A stretch of 64,000 nt of DNA, from positions 26,715,043 to 26,779,042 of the forward strand of contig CM023539.1 of NCBI GenBank assembly GCA_013350335.1, written 5' to 3'. The notes beneath the pieces were generated by a model. The model saw only the letters and a list, made by a program, of their open reading frames with translations. It was not told where the DNA came from and did not search any database. Shown piece by piece: positions 11,009-21,948 of this stretch (the first letter of the stretch is position 1; each line of letters begins with the position of its first letter). The DNA comes from Chimonanthus salicifolius. Its lineage: Eukaryota; Streptophyta; Magnoliopsida; Laurales; Calycanthaceae. The position numbers and the translations under genes are program-made.

Positions 11009-12722
11009 TATTGTTCAACACCAAATGGTGCAACCCTTCCTGCAGTCTACTTTGCTTGTCGGCACGAACTATACACTGCTTTCCCTCGGGTGACCAAAAT
11101 GTCACTCTTCGGCAATAACAATCAATATTGGCTTCATAATCAGCCAACGAGTCCATGCCGAATATAATATCATACTCAATCATGTCGATTACCAGATAAT
11201 TGAACTCAAATCTGAGTCCAGCGAGTTCTGTATTTACGGCCGTGCATATGAGTCCCAAAGACGTGTCTCCGATAGGGGATACTACTGTGAGTGTGGTGGA
11301 CAGCTTTTGAACTAGTGTACCAGTAGCAGTTATAAAGGATGCAGTTATAAAAGAGTGCGAAGCTCTAGAATCAAACAATGCATAAGCATAAGAACTATTG
11401 ACAACGGCCATACCTTGAATCACAGAATGATCCACATCCTCAGGAGGTGCCAGAGCAAATAGTCGTCCAGATCCGGTAGGATTAGGAGCCTGACCCGCCT
11501 GATTATAAGTTTTGCCTCCCTGGGAGTTAGCTGGCCTAGCTGGTGGACGGAAAGATCCTCTGGAATATGAGAGCTTATTGAGCTTTGGACAGTCTCTCTT
11601 GAAGTGACCCGGCTGATCACAGTGGAAACAGTTGTTCACCCCTCTGAATGACTGGGTGACTGATGCAGATGGGGAGGGCTGATTTGGACGAAAGGCCCCC
11701 GTGGACCCTGCAAATGTTGTGGGTCTGCTGAAGTTTGGTCGGAACCTCTTGTTGGGTTGGAACCCACCCCTCCCACTTGGAGCTCGGCGGTTGTCAAACC
11801 GCACCATTGCATTCAACTCCTGTTCTGCTATTGTGGCCTTGCTGACCACCTCAGCCAATGTGATGCACTTGAATATGGTCACTTTGGCCCTGATATTTGG
11901 CTGTAGACCCCCCTCAAACTTCCTTGCTCTGCGATGTTCTGTGTCCACCATATAGAATGCATAGATGGATAAACTGGGAAATTCCCGGTGATACTCTGCC
12001 ACAGTCATAGAGCCCTGTACCAAGGACAGAAAGGCTTGCGTCTGTCGCTCTTTCTCCTCCTCCGGAAAGTAGTGTTCTAGAAAGGTTGCTGAAAACTCAT
12101 CCCATGTCATGGCCGTCCTCTCCCTAACTGGTATGAGTGCCCTCTGCTTCTCCACCACCTCCCACCATTTACCGGCATCTTCTATCAGTTGTGAAGTAGC
12201 CAGTAGAATCCTGTCAGCATGACTCGAGATCTTAAGTAAATATAAGATCTGAGTGATTTTCTTCAGCCAATGCTCGGCTCCGACAACCCCTTCCTTCCCT
12301 TTGAAGTAGGGAGGACGCTATTGCTGGAATTCCCGAGCCATACTCCTGTCACTGGCATACTTGGAACTTTCACTTCCATTCATATGTTGCTGGAGTACAG
12401 AGGTTACCACTGCTTGAACTAAGCTCTGAAGTTCAGGCGGCACATGTGGTATATGTACACCACTGGTCCCTTCTCCCTCCTTCCGTGATGAATTCTCACT
12501 CCCCTTTTCTTCCCTCCAAGAGTGCGGTGATTCTTCCTCATTGTGTGATTTTTCATGGACAGATCGCTCCTCATCAGGTTGGGTTACCTCATTCTCATGT
12601 ATAGACCGCTCCTTTTTATGCACAGATTTTTCGTGTTGCGATACCACCTTCTCATGTTGCGTGATTTGCAACACCTTTCCCTTCCCTTTCTGGTTCTGAG
12701 AGATCTATTTCTTTGGAGCCAT
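10974..12722 (-). pseudogene. gag: A2 gag-protease with two nonsense codons
   Basis: The natural start is ATG at 12722-12720 (MAPKK), followed within six codons by TAG and then a hydrophilic Glu/His-rich N-terminus (repeated QHEKS/VHEK). A second TAG at 12320-12318 follows REFQQ. Between them and 12158 the same frame reads the Gag core: PPYFKGKEGVVGAEHWL, then DAGKWWEVV, TWDEFSATFLEHYFPEEEK and FYMVDTEHRRARKFEGGLQP. It then has a basic linker, one complete CCHC zinc knuckle (CFHCDQPGHFKRDCP) and the protease. The protease active site reads LFDSRASHS instead of DSGAS, a Gly-to-Arg change in the signature that should inactivate it. The frame ends at INKAPVRNV, where the deletion near 10985 joins it out of frame to RT. 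Confidence 0.94.
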
Positions 12723-13122
12723 TTCCCTAAGTCACGAAAACATTATTGACTTAGTTTCCTCTTACAGTTTGTATTTTCACAATTTTGGGAACATTTCCAA
12801 ATAAGTAAACTTTTTTTTTTTTTTGTTTTTGGGGAAAATTTCTAAATCCCTATTTGTTTGTTTTTCTCAATTTGGGGGAAAATTGGGGAAGTATATCCTA
12901 TGTTGCTATGTTTGATAAATCCATTATAATGACTGTACTTTTGCTATCTTTGTTGTTCTCAGATTGATTGTTCAGTCTGAGTCCACGAAGTAAATTAATC
13001 CGGCCCCCAGTCAGCGGACTCCGAAGAGTCGGTCAGTTGGGATTCTTATCCGTCAGTGAGACATGAAACCGTTTTAATCTTACTTCGGAAGATTCAACTT
13101 CCCGTTTCCCTCTGATACCAAC
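12723..13122 (-). other. A2 leader between primer site and gag start
   Basis: Untranslated leader. On the + strand, 12965-13122 is nearly the same as 34569-34725 (N1) and 55236-55393 (N2). It contains GACTCCGAAGAGTC at 13017-13030, which on the sense (-) strand is a 5-bp stem closed by a C(TTCG)G tetraloop. It also has degenerate TTTGGGGAAA repeats at 12785-12890. This part of a retrotransposon RNA usually carries packaging or dimerisation signals; that role here is inferred. Confidence 0.75.
13111..13122 (-). promoter_or_regulatory. A2 primer-binding site, initiator tRNA-Met type
   Basis: The - strand reads TTGGTATCAGA directly inside the 5' LTR, matching the complement of the initiator tRNA-Met 3' end (TGGTATCAGAGC) over its first ten bases. 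Confidence 0.9.
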
Positions 13123-16100
13123 TGTAACACCCCGCCATTTTCACTCTAATAATCAGAGTTTATTTTTTTTTAAATATAATAATCAACCAAGTGATCGGGA
13201 CGGAGTGTCACGACGCGAGTTAAGTTCGGACTTCTAAAATCCGACCCTTAACTGGCCAAGCCCATGTGCGTATGGACTAAGTCCATAAGAATTGATCCAC
13301 ACATGATACTAATAGAATTGCGGAAAATACTTAAATCTAAACTAACTGATAATGGAACCTATGACTACTCCAATTTTCATTCTTAGATAGCAAAGTACTT
13401 AATCATAATCTCCAAAAATTACTAGCAATCTTAACTAATCGTTCAATCAAACTATCCAAAATAAATCAAACCATAGCATCTACTTAACTACTTATTACAT
13501 GCCAACAAATCTAATTACCAAATTACATTGTCCAAATAAAACAAATAACAAGTCCATAAATAGTCCATTCAAAGTCCATTTAAATCATTCAAATCGCCCA
13601 AGCTTCTTTGCTTGGTCCCCTTCTCGATCCTCATTCTTTGTCTTTCCTGCGTCATCACTAAGGGTAGAGATAGGGCGTTAGATCAAAGCGCCCAGTAGTG
13701 TTTCCGAATAGGGCTACCACAAGGTTAGTATAAAATATGCAAATAATATAATAATACATGTGTGTCAAAATTCCATAAAAACATGCTATGTATAAAATGA
13801 AAATGTAATGAGTCCCACTCATCACCATTCTACATAGCATCCTCTTGACGGGATTCTCTTCGTCAAGGTACCCCACAGTGGTCTTTCGGAAGCCCCGACG
13901 GAGTGTGGCCTCTGGATTCCTCTTGATGGGATTCTCATCATCAAGGTACCTCATAGTGGTCTTTCGGACGCCTCGACGGAGTGTGGCCTTCGGTTACAAC
14001 ACCATCATCTCATGCCATGCATGAGATGTCTATGCAAACATGCCATTTGTAAATATAACATTTCATTGAAATAACTTATTCAAATAAACATAAAACAGCA
14101 AATAACATATGTGGTTACAACAAGGTAGGAAACCTACACTATGTTACTTTGTTCGACCCTTCCTTTGAACCATCTTCCGATCACGGTTTGTACACCGTTC
14201 TAGAAATCCAAATACCTTATGTACATTGCAGCAAGTTAATCATTTATCTACCTAATTTCCAGCAAAGCTTAATGTTCCAAGAACCACTTAGTGGGGTTCG
14301 GCCATAGCCATGGCCGAACCTCACCCATTAAAACTTTGGTCACCCTTATTTATCTAAACCATTTTGATTAATCCAAAACTCCCAAATGAACCTTGGTAGG
14401 GTTCGGCCATACTGTTTGGCCGAACCTGACCATCTTGGGTTTTGGCTCACATGTCCATTCCTATGATCTTTCCATCTTGGATCATTTCATCATAATTACC
14501 ATCATGCCATTTAGCTTATCCTTTGGTTTAATTTATCTTAAACAAAGTCCATCACCAAACCATTTTAGTGGGGTTTGGCCACACATGGCCAAACCTCACC
14601 ACTTAGTTTCTGATCTTTTAAATCCTTCACTCATTCATACAAATTAATCACTAAGTCCATCAATCATCATTAGTGGGGTTTGGCCATACTACATGGCCGA
14701 ACCTCACCAATCTGATTTTTGTTCCTCTTTCCATCATCCATGATGGCTGATTATATACCTATATTAAGTCCATAGACAAACCTATCTTATTCTTAAATCA
14801 AAGCACATAATGATTACATAATTTCCATCCCACACTTGATCCAATTATCCATCAAAAACAGTCTATGGGGTTCGGCCATACACATGGCCGAACCCTATGG
14901 TTCTCTTAATGAAAACCCTCCAATATTTATCTATGATGTTGATCAGTAAATTAACCATCATATTGACATGGTTCAGCCATGTCATAGCTACCCCAAAACA
15001 GTAAACTTATCTACCTTTTAAATCCTTTAAAACCTCCATTTCATAATATGGATTTTGTCTCTCATACACCATAAAAATCACCAAGTTTTCCAATGGGGTT
15101 CGGCCATCCAAAGGAGCCGAACCCTATGGTCCATATTTTACCATTTTTAAACATCATAATCCTATATCTAAACCATTGATGGATCTGGCCATATGATGGC
15201 CAGATCTCATTCCCTTAACCAACTTTTATTTATCAATGGCTCAAAGTGCACTTACCAATACCGTGTCTCCTTCGGTTCTTTGACTCCTTCCTTGGTCCTT
15301 TACTTCCCTAGCCTCTCTTTCTTTCTTCTTGTTCTTTTGGCTGAGACAAACCTTGCTGTAACCTCCTTGGAATACTTCAGCCAGGTGATATGAATTTGAG
15401 AGAGAAAATGAGAGAGAAGGAAAGAGAACTTTGGCCTTGGATGAATGTGCTAAACCTTGATGCCAAAACCCTTTGGCTGAACTTGTCTTGATGAAAAGAG
15501 ATCAATCCAAGGACTGATTAAGCAACCAGCTGTTGCTCTTGGTTTTGAAAGATGAAAACCGTCCAAGGAAGAGAGAGAGATATCCAATTCTTGATTCCAA
15601 ATGGGGTGATCGGCTAAAGGAATGGGTTTTGATTAAACCCATGTGTAACTCCCATTGTCTTAACCCAAAGTCTTTTATGTTACTTGGGGGTTTCATCTAT
15701 GAAATGAAACCTCCCCAAGCTCTCAACGTCTCCCATGGATGGTGTTTCTGTAACCTCCCCTTTCCTTAAGGCCTCACATGGCGGTTTCATTTTGAGATGA
15801 AACTCCCATGTGCTGCACCGTCCCTCCATTGGTTGCCTCTTTGTTTTGGCTTGTGTAACAACCACCTCTCTAATGTGTAACTCCACAAAACAGCAGCTCC
15901 ATTCAACTCCATTTGATCCTAATCAACGTCCCATGTGGGAGTTTCATCATTGAAATGAAACTCCCCTCCTCCAAGTGTGAACACACTTTTTAACTCCCAT
16001 TGGTTTAATATCTATTTTGAAGTTTCAACTTTTAAATAAAACTCTCCATGTTCCAACGACTAGCCCCTTGGTTAACCTTGTATTTGTAACTCTCAAACTG

Positions 16101-16947
16101 CCATTGTTTTAGCTTAAGTAATCACTACCTCTCCATTTGGAGCTTCATGCATAAGCCACAATCCCCATGCTCCCAACGTTGTAGCCTATAATTTTGAATT
16201 TGAAATGCCCTAATCTATTATGTGTAACTCCACCAAACAGCAACTCCATTTATTCTCCATCCTTGGAGTTACATGCATGAACTATCAATCCATCTATTGG
16301 CTATCCTTTGAAGACTCAAGCATGGCATAAACCCCATACCATCTCCAACGTGCATATTGATTTGAAATTCAACTCTCACCCAAGTAACTCCCATGTAACA
16401 CCATTTCATTCTTCACTTGAGTGGGAGTTACATGCATATAAAGCTTCCCATGCAGCCAACGTTTCTTATCAATTGGAATTTAAAACACTATATTCTCATT
16501 CACACACCTCACCTATTTGAAATAAATATTCGATCCAATTTATTTAATTAACTCCCCAACTCAACTCATTAATTTTAATGCAACTCAACCCATAAATTCA
16601 ACTCAACTATTACCCATCATTTAATTTATCTCAATCCCACCAAACATTAACTAACCTTAACCTAATTAAGTTTTGAACTCACAAATTGATTAATCATATC
16701 CACCTCGACCCATTGGGTCCAATTTGACCATTTTGACCCATTTAACAAAATTTGACCCAATTATCAATCTTGACCCGTTTGAGTACATCTCATCCAGTTA
16801 TTTGTCTTGTAAACAAAACTACCATCCTTTGGGTCTTGATTGAACCATTGACCTAATTAAATTCAAATCAAATATATCACATTGGCAATTCCGTAAATAT
16901 GGAAAAATTCATGTAAATTGTTATCTTTGAAATTCCAGGGTGTTACA
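13123..16947 (-). repeat. A2 5' LTR (right)
   Basis: 3825-base partner of the left LTR with the same internal order, including the hairpin cluster at 14290-15210 (copies near 14293, 14399, 14571, 14674, 14868, 15095 and 15181). Differences from the left copy are scattered substitutions and a few small indels, for example nine bases missing near 13350 and an insertion near 15353. The hairpin at 15181 is a perfect GATCTGGCCAT-ATG-ATGGCCAGATC. Confidence 0.95.
14290..15210. repeat. Hairpin cluster in the A2 right LTR
   Basis: Seven GGTTCGGCCAT hairpins matching one-for-one those of the left LTR, with a few arm substitutions (GGTTTGGCCA at 14573 and 14676). Confidence 0.9.
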
Positions 16948-18872
16948 GCATGGCCGAACCCTAATTTTTATTATGGATGAAAGAACCAATGATGAACCAT
17001 AGGGTTCGGCCATGTCTATGGCCGAACCACCATGGAAAGAGTTAAGGAAGTTTTATGGGTTTAACGTGATTTTAAACTAGAAGATGATGGACCATAGGGT
17101 TCGGCCATTTGGTATGGCCAAAAGACATTGGTTTGATTTTAATGGATTTGAAGGAAGGAAATCATAAATGTATGTGTATGATTTTTTTTTAAAAGGTTTA
17201 AAAGGATTTAAATGGATAGAGGTATGAGAACCAATCATAGATGTATAATAGGTTTTAATGGAAATAAGGAACCATAGGGTTCGGCCATGTGTATGGCCGA
17301 ACCCCATGGAGAGACAATGATGGATAGTGTGGTTAGGTGTAATTAATTTTTAAGATGGTTAATAATTTAGAAAAGTGTTGGGCTGTTGGATCAAAAAGAA
17401 TGGAAAAGAGGAGCACCAAAACCGAAGGGTGAGGTTCAGCCATGGTGTATGGCCGAACCCCACCAAGTACTATTTATGGATTTAGATATCATAGGGTTCG
17501 GCCATGGTGTATGGCCGAACCCCATGAGGAAGGTTTTTATGGATTAGGTGGTTACCAATGGTGGATGATTAATTGTTAAGTGATTAACTAAGAAATAAGG
17601 GAGTAATGGATCAAAGGAAGGATTAAAATCAAATAGGTGAGGTTCGGCCATAGTATATGGCCGAACCCCACAAGTTGTGTTTTTGGACTTAGACACTATT
17701 ACAAATCAAATGGGTTGTTGGTTTGACTCATGGATATGTTATAAGGTAACGGGATTTCACAAAGAGGGCACGATCGTGAACAGTTGCTAGCTTAAAGCTC
17801 AGTGACACCTTAGTTGTCTTGGGTAGGATTCTACCTCTTTGAAACCGTGGTTTATGTGTGATGGTTTTATCTTATTTTGATGAGTTATGTTGTAAGATAA
17901 TATGTTGCAAATATGACGATTTAATGCTATGTATATCATATAAAATAGCATGTGATTCATTAGCAACTCATGCATGGCATGGGGTGAAGGTTATGTGACC
18001 GGAGGGGCCACACTTCGTCGGGGCGTCCGAAAAAACTATGTGGGGGTACCTTGATGATGAGAATCCCATCAAGAGATAACCGGAGGGGTCACACTCCGTT
18101 GGGACGTTCGAAAGACCTATGTGGGGTACCTTGATGATGAGAATCCCATCAAGAGATAACCGGAGGGGTCACACTCCGTTGGGACGTTCGAAAGACCTAT
18201 GTGGGGTACCTTGATGATGAGAATCCCATCAAGAGGATACATTTGATTGTGATGGGTGGGACTCATTGCATACATGGCATGGCATGATTTTAGAAGATTT
18301 TGATGTTACATTATTTATATGCATGTTTTATACTAACCATTTGGTAGCCTTACTTAAAATTCCTACTGGGCACGTTGTTCTAACGCCCTACTTCTACCCT
18401 AGTAAATGAAACAGGAAATGAAGGAAATGATGATCGTGAACGGAGCCAAGCATAAGAACTTGGGAATGTTTATTGTTATTTTATTAAGTTACTCAAGAAC
18501 ATGTAATTTGAGTAGTTAGACTTCGGCATGTAATAATTTAGATATTTGTTATGCTTTATGAATGGTTTGGTATGGATATTTAATTTAATGTATTTGGTTA
18601 AGTGACTAAGTACTTTACTATCTAAAAGAAATGAACTAGAGTTAGGTTCTATTATAATCCACAGTTTATGTTATTTTCAGCAAAGCTAACATATTATGTG
18701 TGAACCGTTTTCATGGACTTAATCCATGCACACATAGGGTTGGCCAGTTAAGGGTCGGACTTTAGAAGTTCGGACTTAGCTCGAGTGGTGACGTCCCGCT
18801 CTCTATCACTTTTAAAAAAAAAATATAGACTCTGATTTTTGGAAAGTAAGTGAAAAAGGGAGGGGCGTTACA
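16948..18872 (+). repeat. A1 3' LTR, second part
   Basis: Resumes with the TSD GCATG and GCCGAACC, the right half of the split hairpin. Six more hairpins follow at 17003, 17100, 17279, 17434, 17495 and 17640. Then come GGTAGGATTCTACC at 17822, CTCATGCATGGCATGGGG near 17967, three tandem units with the CTCCGTTGGGACGTTCGAAAG core, the ACGCCCTACTTCTACCCTAG block at 18380, and the conserved end block terminating in AGGGGCGTTACA at 18872. The flanking CTATT is probably one copy of this element's TSD; the other copy lies outside the window. Confidence 0.88.
17998..18240 (+). repeat. Tandem repeat in the A1 LTR, about 80-base period, three units
   Basis: Units start at 17998, 18079 and 18159. Each is ACCGGAGGGG, CACACTCCGTTGGGACG, then GTGGGGTACCTTGATGATGAGAATCCC. 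The last two units are identical over most of their length. Related arrays with 63-base units occur in the B LTRs. Confidence 0.88.
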
Positions 18873-18941
18873 CTATTTCTACCCTCGTCGATGATAAAGG
18901 AAACGAGGGAAACAATGAATGTGAAAAGGGCCAAGCATAGG
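18873..18941 (+). repeat. Older LTR fragment receiving A1 and G, left part
   Basis: Starts CTATTTCTACCCTCG, the conserved LTR block found elsewhere as ACGCCCTACTTCTACCCTAG, and ends CCAAGCATAGG, where G inserted. It continues at 25118. Confidence 0.8.
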
Positions 18942-19221
18942 TGTAGCGACCCGACCCGATTTTTCGGGATTTTAGGGTCTCAGTAGCAGTAGGGATGGGA
19001 TGGACCCCGTTATAGGCCTTGTCTCGCCCGATCCCGAGCTCAGGAGCTCGAAGAGTATTTTAGTAATTTAAATTATTTAATACTTTGTCATACCAAAATA
19101 ATTGAAAATCACACACTTTTCCTCACCCAAGGTTTAACATCCAATTTTTCTTCTGATTTTGAAACACTGTTTTTGTAAAAAAAAATAATAATAATAATAA
19201 TTAAAAAAAAAAAAAAAAGAG

Positions 19222-19242
19222 AAACCCTAAACCCTAAACCCT
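19222..19242 (+). promoter_or_regulatory. Telo-box, three AAACCCT units
   Basis: AAACCCT repeated three times, the plant telomere-type motif, which is a known promoter element of growth-linked plant genes. It sits five bases before a TATA box, so a promoter role is more likely than a telomeric relic. Confidence 0.7.
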
Positions 19243-19247
19243 CCCCT

Positions 19248-19253
19248 TATAAA
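19248..19253 (+). promoter_or_regulatory. TATA box of the G LTR
   Basis: TATAAA just downstream of the telo-box and upstream of a pyrimidine-rich leader. This predicts an RNA start about 30 bases later, near 19280, and so a U3 of about 340 bases and an R-U5 of about 2.4 kb. Confidence 0.65.
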
Positions 19254-20767
19254 CCATCCTCTTCACCGCGTACTGTAGCACGCATCTACAGTGCCGCGGC
19301 GCCCTTGCCGCTGCCTTCTCCTTTTCCCTCTCGGCCGTCCGTCTTTTCTCTCTCCCTGGTTCTTCTCCTCTCGTCCTCCGGCCCTCTTTCCCCTTCGCCC
19401 CGACAACCGGCGTCTCGGAGCCGCCATCACCGCCCGACCGAACAATCTTCTTCCCCTCCTCTTCTTTTCCGTCGGTTCCTCCCCCTTCCTCGGTTTTCAC
19501 CGATTTTCCCTTTTTTTCCCTTCCCTTTTCTCCGATTTCCCTCTAATTTTACCCAGTTTTCCGATGGGTTTTCCCAACCCCCCTCTGGTTTTTCCTTCTT
19601 TCTTCTTCTTCCTCTCCTTCCTGCGTTTTTCTCCTCTTTCTCTTTCCCCCCTTCGGCTGGGCAGCCGAGTCAACTCGGCTGAGTAACCGAGTTGGCTCAG
19701 CTGAGCAGCCGAGTTGGCTCAGCTGAGTTTGGGTGTGGGCCCCGCTGAGCCGGGCCTTGCTCGGCTCGCCCTTGACCCAGCTCGGCCCAGTCCAGTTTTG
19801 GGCTCGGTCCCAGTTTCAGGCCCAGCCCAGCTTTGGGCCCGGCCCAGTTTCAGGCCTGGCCCATTTCGGGCCCAGTTTTAGGCCCGGCCCATTTCGGGCC
19901 CATTTTCAGTTCAAGCTTAGTTTAGCCTGTTTTATCCCCTTTACTTATTCTGTACTCTTGTCTCTTCAAATCGAGCCCCCTTCAAACCAACAGACCCGCC
20001 TTCTCACGATTGATTTTCAAACGCACACCGGTGAGGGAACTAACACACTTTTAGCATACACATTTCTGCATTTATTTATCTTCGAATTATGTGGATGCGG
20101 AATGCGCAGAATGGGACCCCTTATATCTAGTTCTACCGCTCGGCAAGGGAACCGTTCAGATAAGTATGCGGTGAGGGGACCACTCTGTGTATCCACGTCC
20201 GGTAACGATGTGAGGATGATAGATGGACTTGATGTTATACCAGTTGTGCATGATTAAGTAATTTGGATGTGATTGAATGATAATATAATGAAATATCAAC
20301 ATGCTAGTATGTGGTAGACTGTGGTATACATGATTGTCTAGGATTTGATGTTGCTTCATTGAGAACATGTCTATTATTATTTGTACCTGCACATACCTAT
20401 TGTTAATCGTACATGCATTTGTCGGATGTGTAGAATGTCGAGGGGGCTTGGGCGTTAAGTAACATTAGGGTTATGTGGGGCCACGCGACGGATGCGTGGT
20501 GGGATGTGTATTGCCTTGTGATTGTATATGGGTAGTCGTGCCCCTAGCTTGAATAAAATGGTCGGTCTATCTTGTGGTCACCAAATACACCTTTGAGGGA
20601 GGTGTAACCTAACTTGGGGAACAAGGTGCTTGGAAGTTCCCAATAGGGATCCTTTGGGGAAGTAGTCGTGTCAATCCTAGATAGGCCATCAGGCTGAATG
20701 TTGGTTCACCCAAGGTAACCTTAGAAGCCTCTCATAGTTCCGATACCCGAAGGTGGGACGGATGAGA

Positions 20768-21165
20768 TGATCCCTGTGTGACCGAGTAGGCTGAGGAGGT
20801 GCTCGCCTAGGTCGAGGGACGAAGCGGTGAGGGGCAGCTCCTGCTGGCATGGGTTGTGATCCATGTGTGACCGAGTAGGCTGAGGAGGTACTCGCCTAGG
20901 TCGAGGGACGAAGCGGTGAGGGGCAGCTCCCGTTGGCATGGGTTGTGATCCCTGTGTGAGCGAGTAGGCTGAGGAGGTGCTCGCCTAGGTCGAGGGACGA
21001 AGTGGTGAGGGGCAGCTCCCGCTGGCATGGGTTGTGATCCTTGTGTGAACGAGTAGGCTGAGGAGGTGCTCGCCTAGGTCGAGGGATGAAGCGGTGAGGG
21101 GCAGCTCCCGCTGGCATGGGTTGTGATCCCTGTGTGACCGAATAGGCTGAGGATGTGCTCGCCTG
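20768..21165 (+). repeat. 89-base tandem repeat in the G 5' LTR, four units plus partial
   Basis: Units start at 20768, 20857, 20946, 21035 and 21124 (partial). Each contains GACCGAGTAGGCTGAGGAG, CGCCTAGGTCGAGGGACGAAG and CAGCTCCCGCTGGCATGGG with a few substitutions. All reading frames across it are incidental. Confidence 0.95.
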
Positions 21166-21700
21166 ATCATTGGTTAAGGGATTGAGGTGGTCTAGGTAAG
21201 GCGGTCGTGGGCCATGTTGAGTACCTACCGAATGGCCCGTACGGTGGGTCGAGTGCGTGTTGTGTGGGAACCATGTACGTGGATCTTTGTTATTCCTTAG
21301 TGGTAGATATGCAGTGTGTGATGTATGTTGTGTGATTATATGCATGTGTTCCCTTGCTGAGTATGAAGTACTCACCCCCTTGCCTTTCATGTGGCTCGAT
21401 CTATGCGGGATCCAGCGGGTCCCAATACCAGGCTTAGGCGTTGATGCTTTCGGATTGCTTAATTACTTTCCTTTTATTAATTAGAAAGAACCTTGTGTCT
21501 ATTTTGGATATTGTCTATCGTTGTGGATGACTGTACTAGCTACCTACTGCACTGTTGTGTTAACTGGACTTATGGCATCTCTTTTCTCTTATGGTGATTG
21601 ATGTTTAGTCAAAAAAAAAATATGCCGGTAGTTTGGAATGTGTGATATCTCGGTTTAGTATCGGTAGTAATACGCCCGTTTCGGGATGGGGTGTTACATT

Positions 21701-21712
21701 TGGTATCAGAGC
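21701..21712 (+). promoter_or_regulatory. G primer-binding site, initiator tRNA-Met
   Basis: TGGTATCAGAGC, two bases after the LTR end; a full 12-base match to the complement of the initiator tRNA-Met 3' end. Confidence 0.93.
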
Positions 21713-21948
21713 GCGGTTCTACTCTCGGACTGTGCTGTTGGGCTAAATTGAGAGTTGTTAATGATTGACGACTAAGTTCGTCCCCCGCAAAGTATGGTAG
21801 ATGAGACCGAGTTTGAGGTGGAGACTAGGCACGCTGATTTTGTTGTTGTATGTTGGTAGAATGGTTAAATTTTGACGCTTGAGCTGTGTTTGGTTTTAGT
21901 TCCTTATTTGACTTAAAGGCTGATCGGTGCTTGATTTGTGAACAGGCG

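Larger units (their letters stand above)
4363..16947 (-). mobile_element. A2: nearly complete autonomous Ty3/gypsy chromovirus-type element
   Basis: A 12.6-kb LTR retrotransposon on the - strand with all landmarks: two long LTRs (4363-8178 and 13123-16947) ending in TGTAACACC...GGTGTTACA or GGTGTCACA, a 5-bp TSD GCATG, an initiator tRNA-Met primer site next to the right LTR, a polypurine tract next to the left LTR, and gag-protease-RT-RNase H-integrase-chromodomain-like tail in order. The integrase-after-RNase H order makes it Ty3/gypsy. The C-terminal tail (EEATWELESEMRNAHPELF) resembles the chromodomain tail of plant chromoviruses, perhaps the Tekay/Del lineage (inference). The coding region has two nonsense codons in gag, a protease active-site change, one deletion with frameshift, two nonsense codons in pol and one further frameshift, so it is no longer autonomous. 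In a 360-base stretch (5341-5700 against 14107-14466) I count about eight LTR-LTR differences, so it is a fairly young insertion. Confidence 0.96.
18942..21698 (+). repeat. G 5' LTR
   Basis: 2757 bases, starting TGTAGCGACCCGACCCG and ending GGGATGGGGTGTTACA. Inside are a telo-box and TATA box (19222-19253), a pyrimidine-rich tract (19310-19660), a GC-rich stretch of degenerate GGCCCAG and GAGTTGGCTCAGCTGAG repeats (19670-19910), and the 89-base tandem array. The short frames in the pyrimidine-rich tract are composition artefacts. Confidence 0.93.

Noticed and set aside
11701..11955. 84-codon + strand frame inside A2 gag
   Set aside because: Antisense shadow of the Gag coding sequence.
5624..17307. 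Small frames over the hairpins (GFGHTVWPNL-like peptides)
   Set aside because: They follow from the palindromic DNA read on either strand; loops change length and break the frame.
19222..19242. Interstitial telomere
   Set aside because: Only three units and placed exactly at a promoter; better explained as a telo-box.
19291..19686. Frames of 125-131 codons in the G LTR
   Set aside because: Composition artefact of a pyrimidine-rich tract (Ser/Pro/Phe/Leu only); two frames are open at once.
20768..21165. Array of about 89-base units as a possible CRISPR
   Set aside because: The whole unit is repeated with no unique spacers, and the context is a plant retrotransposon.
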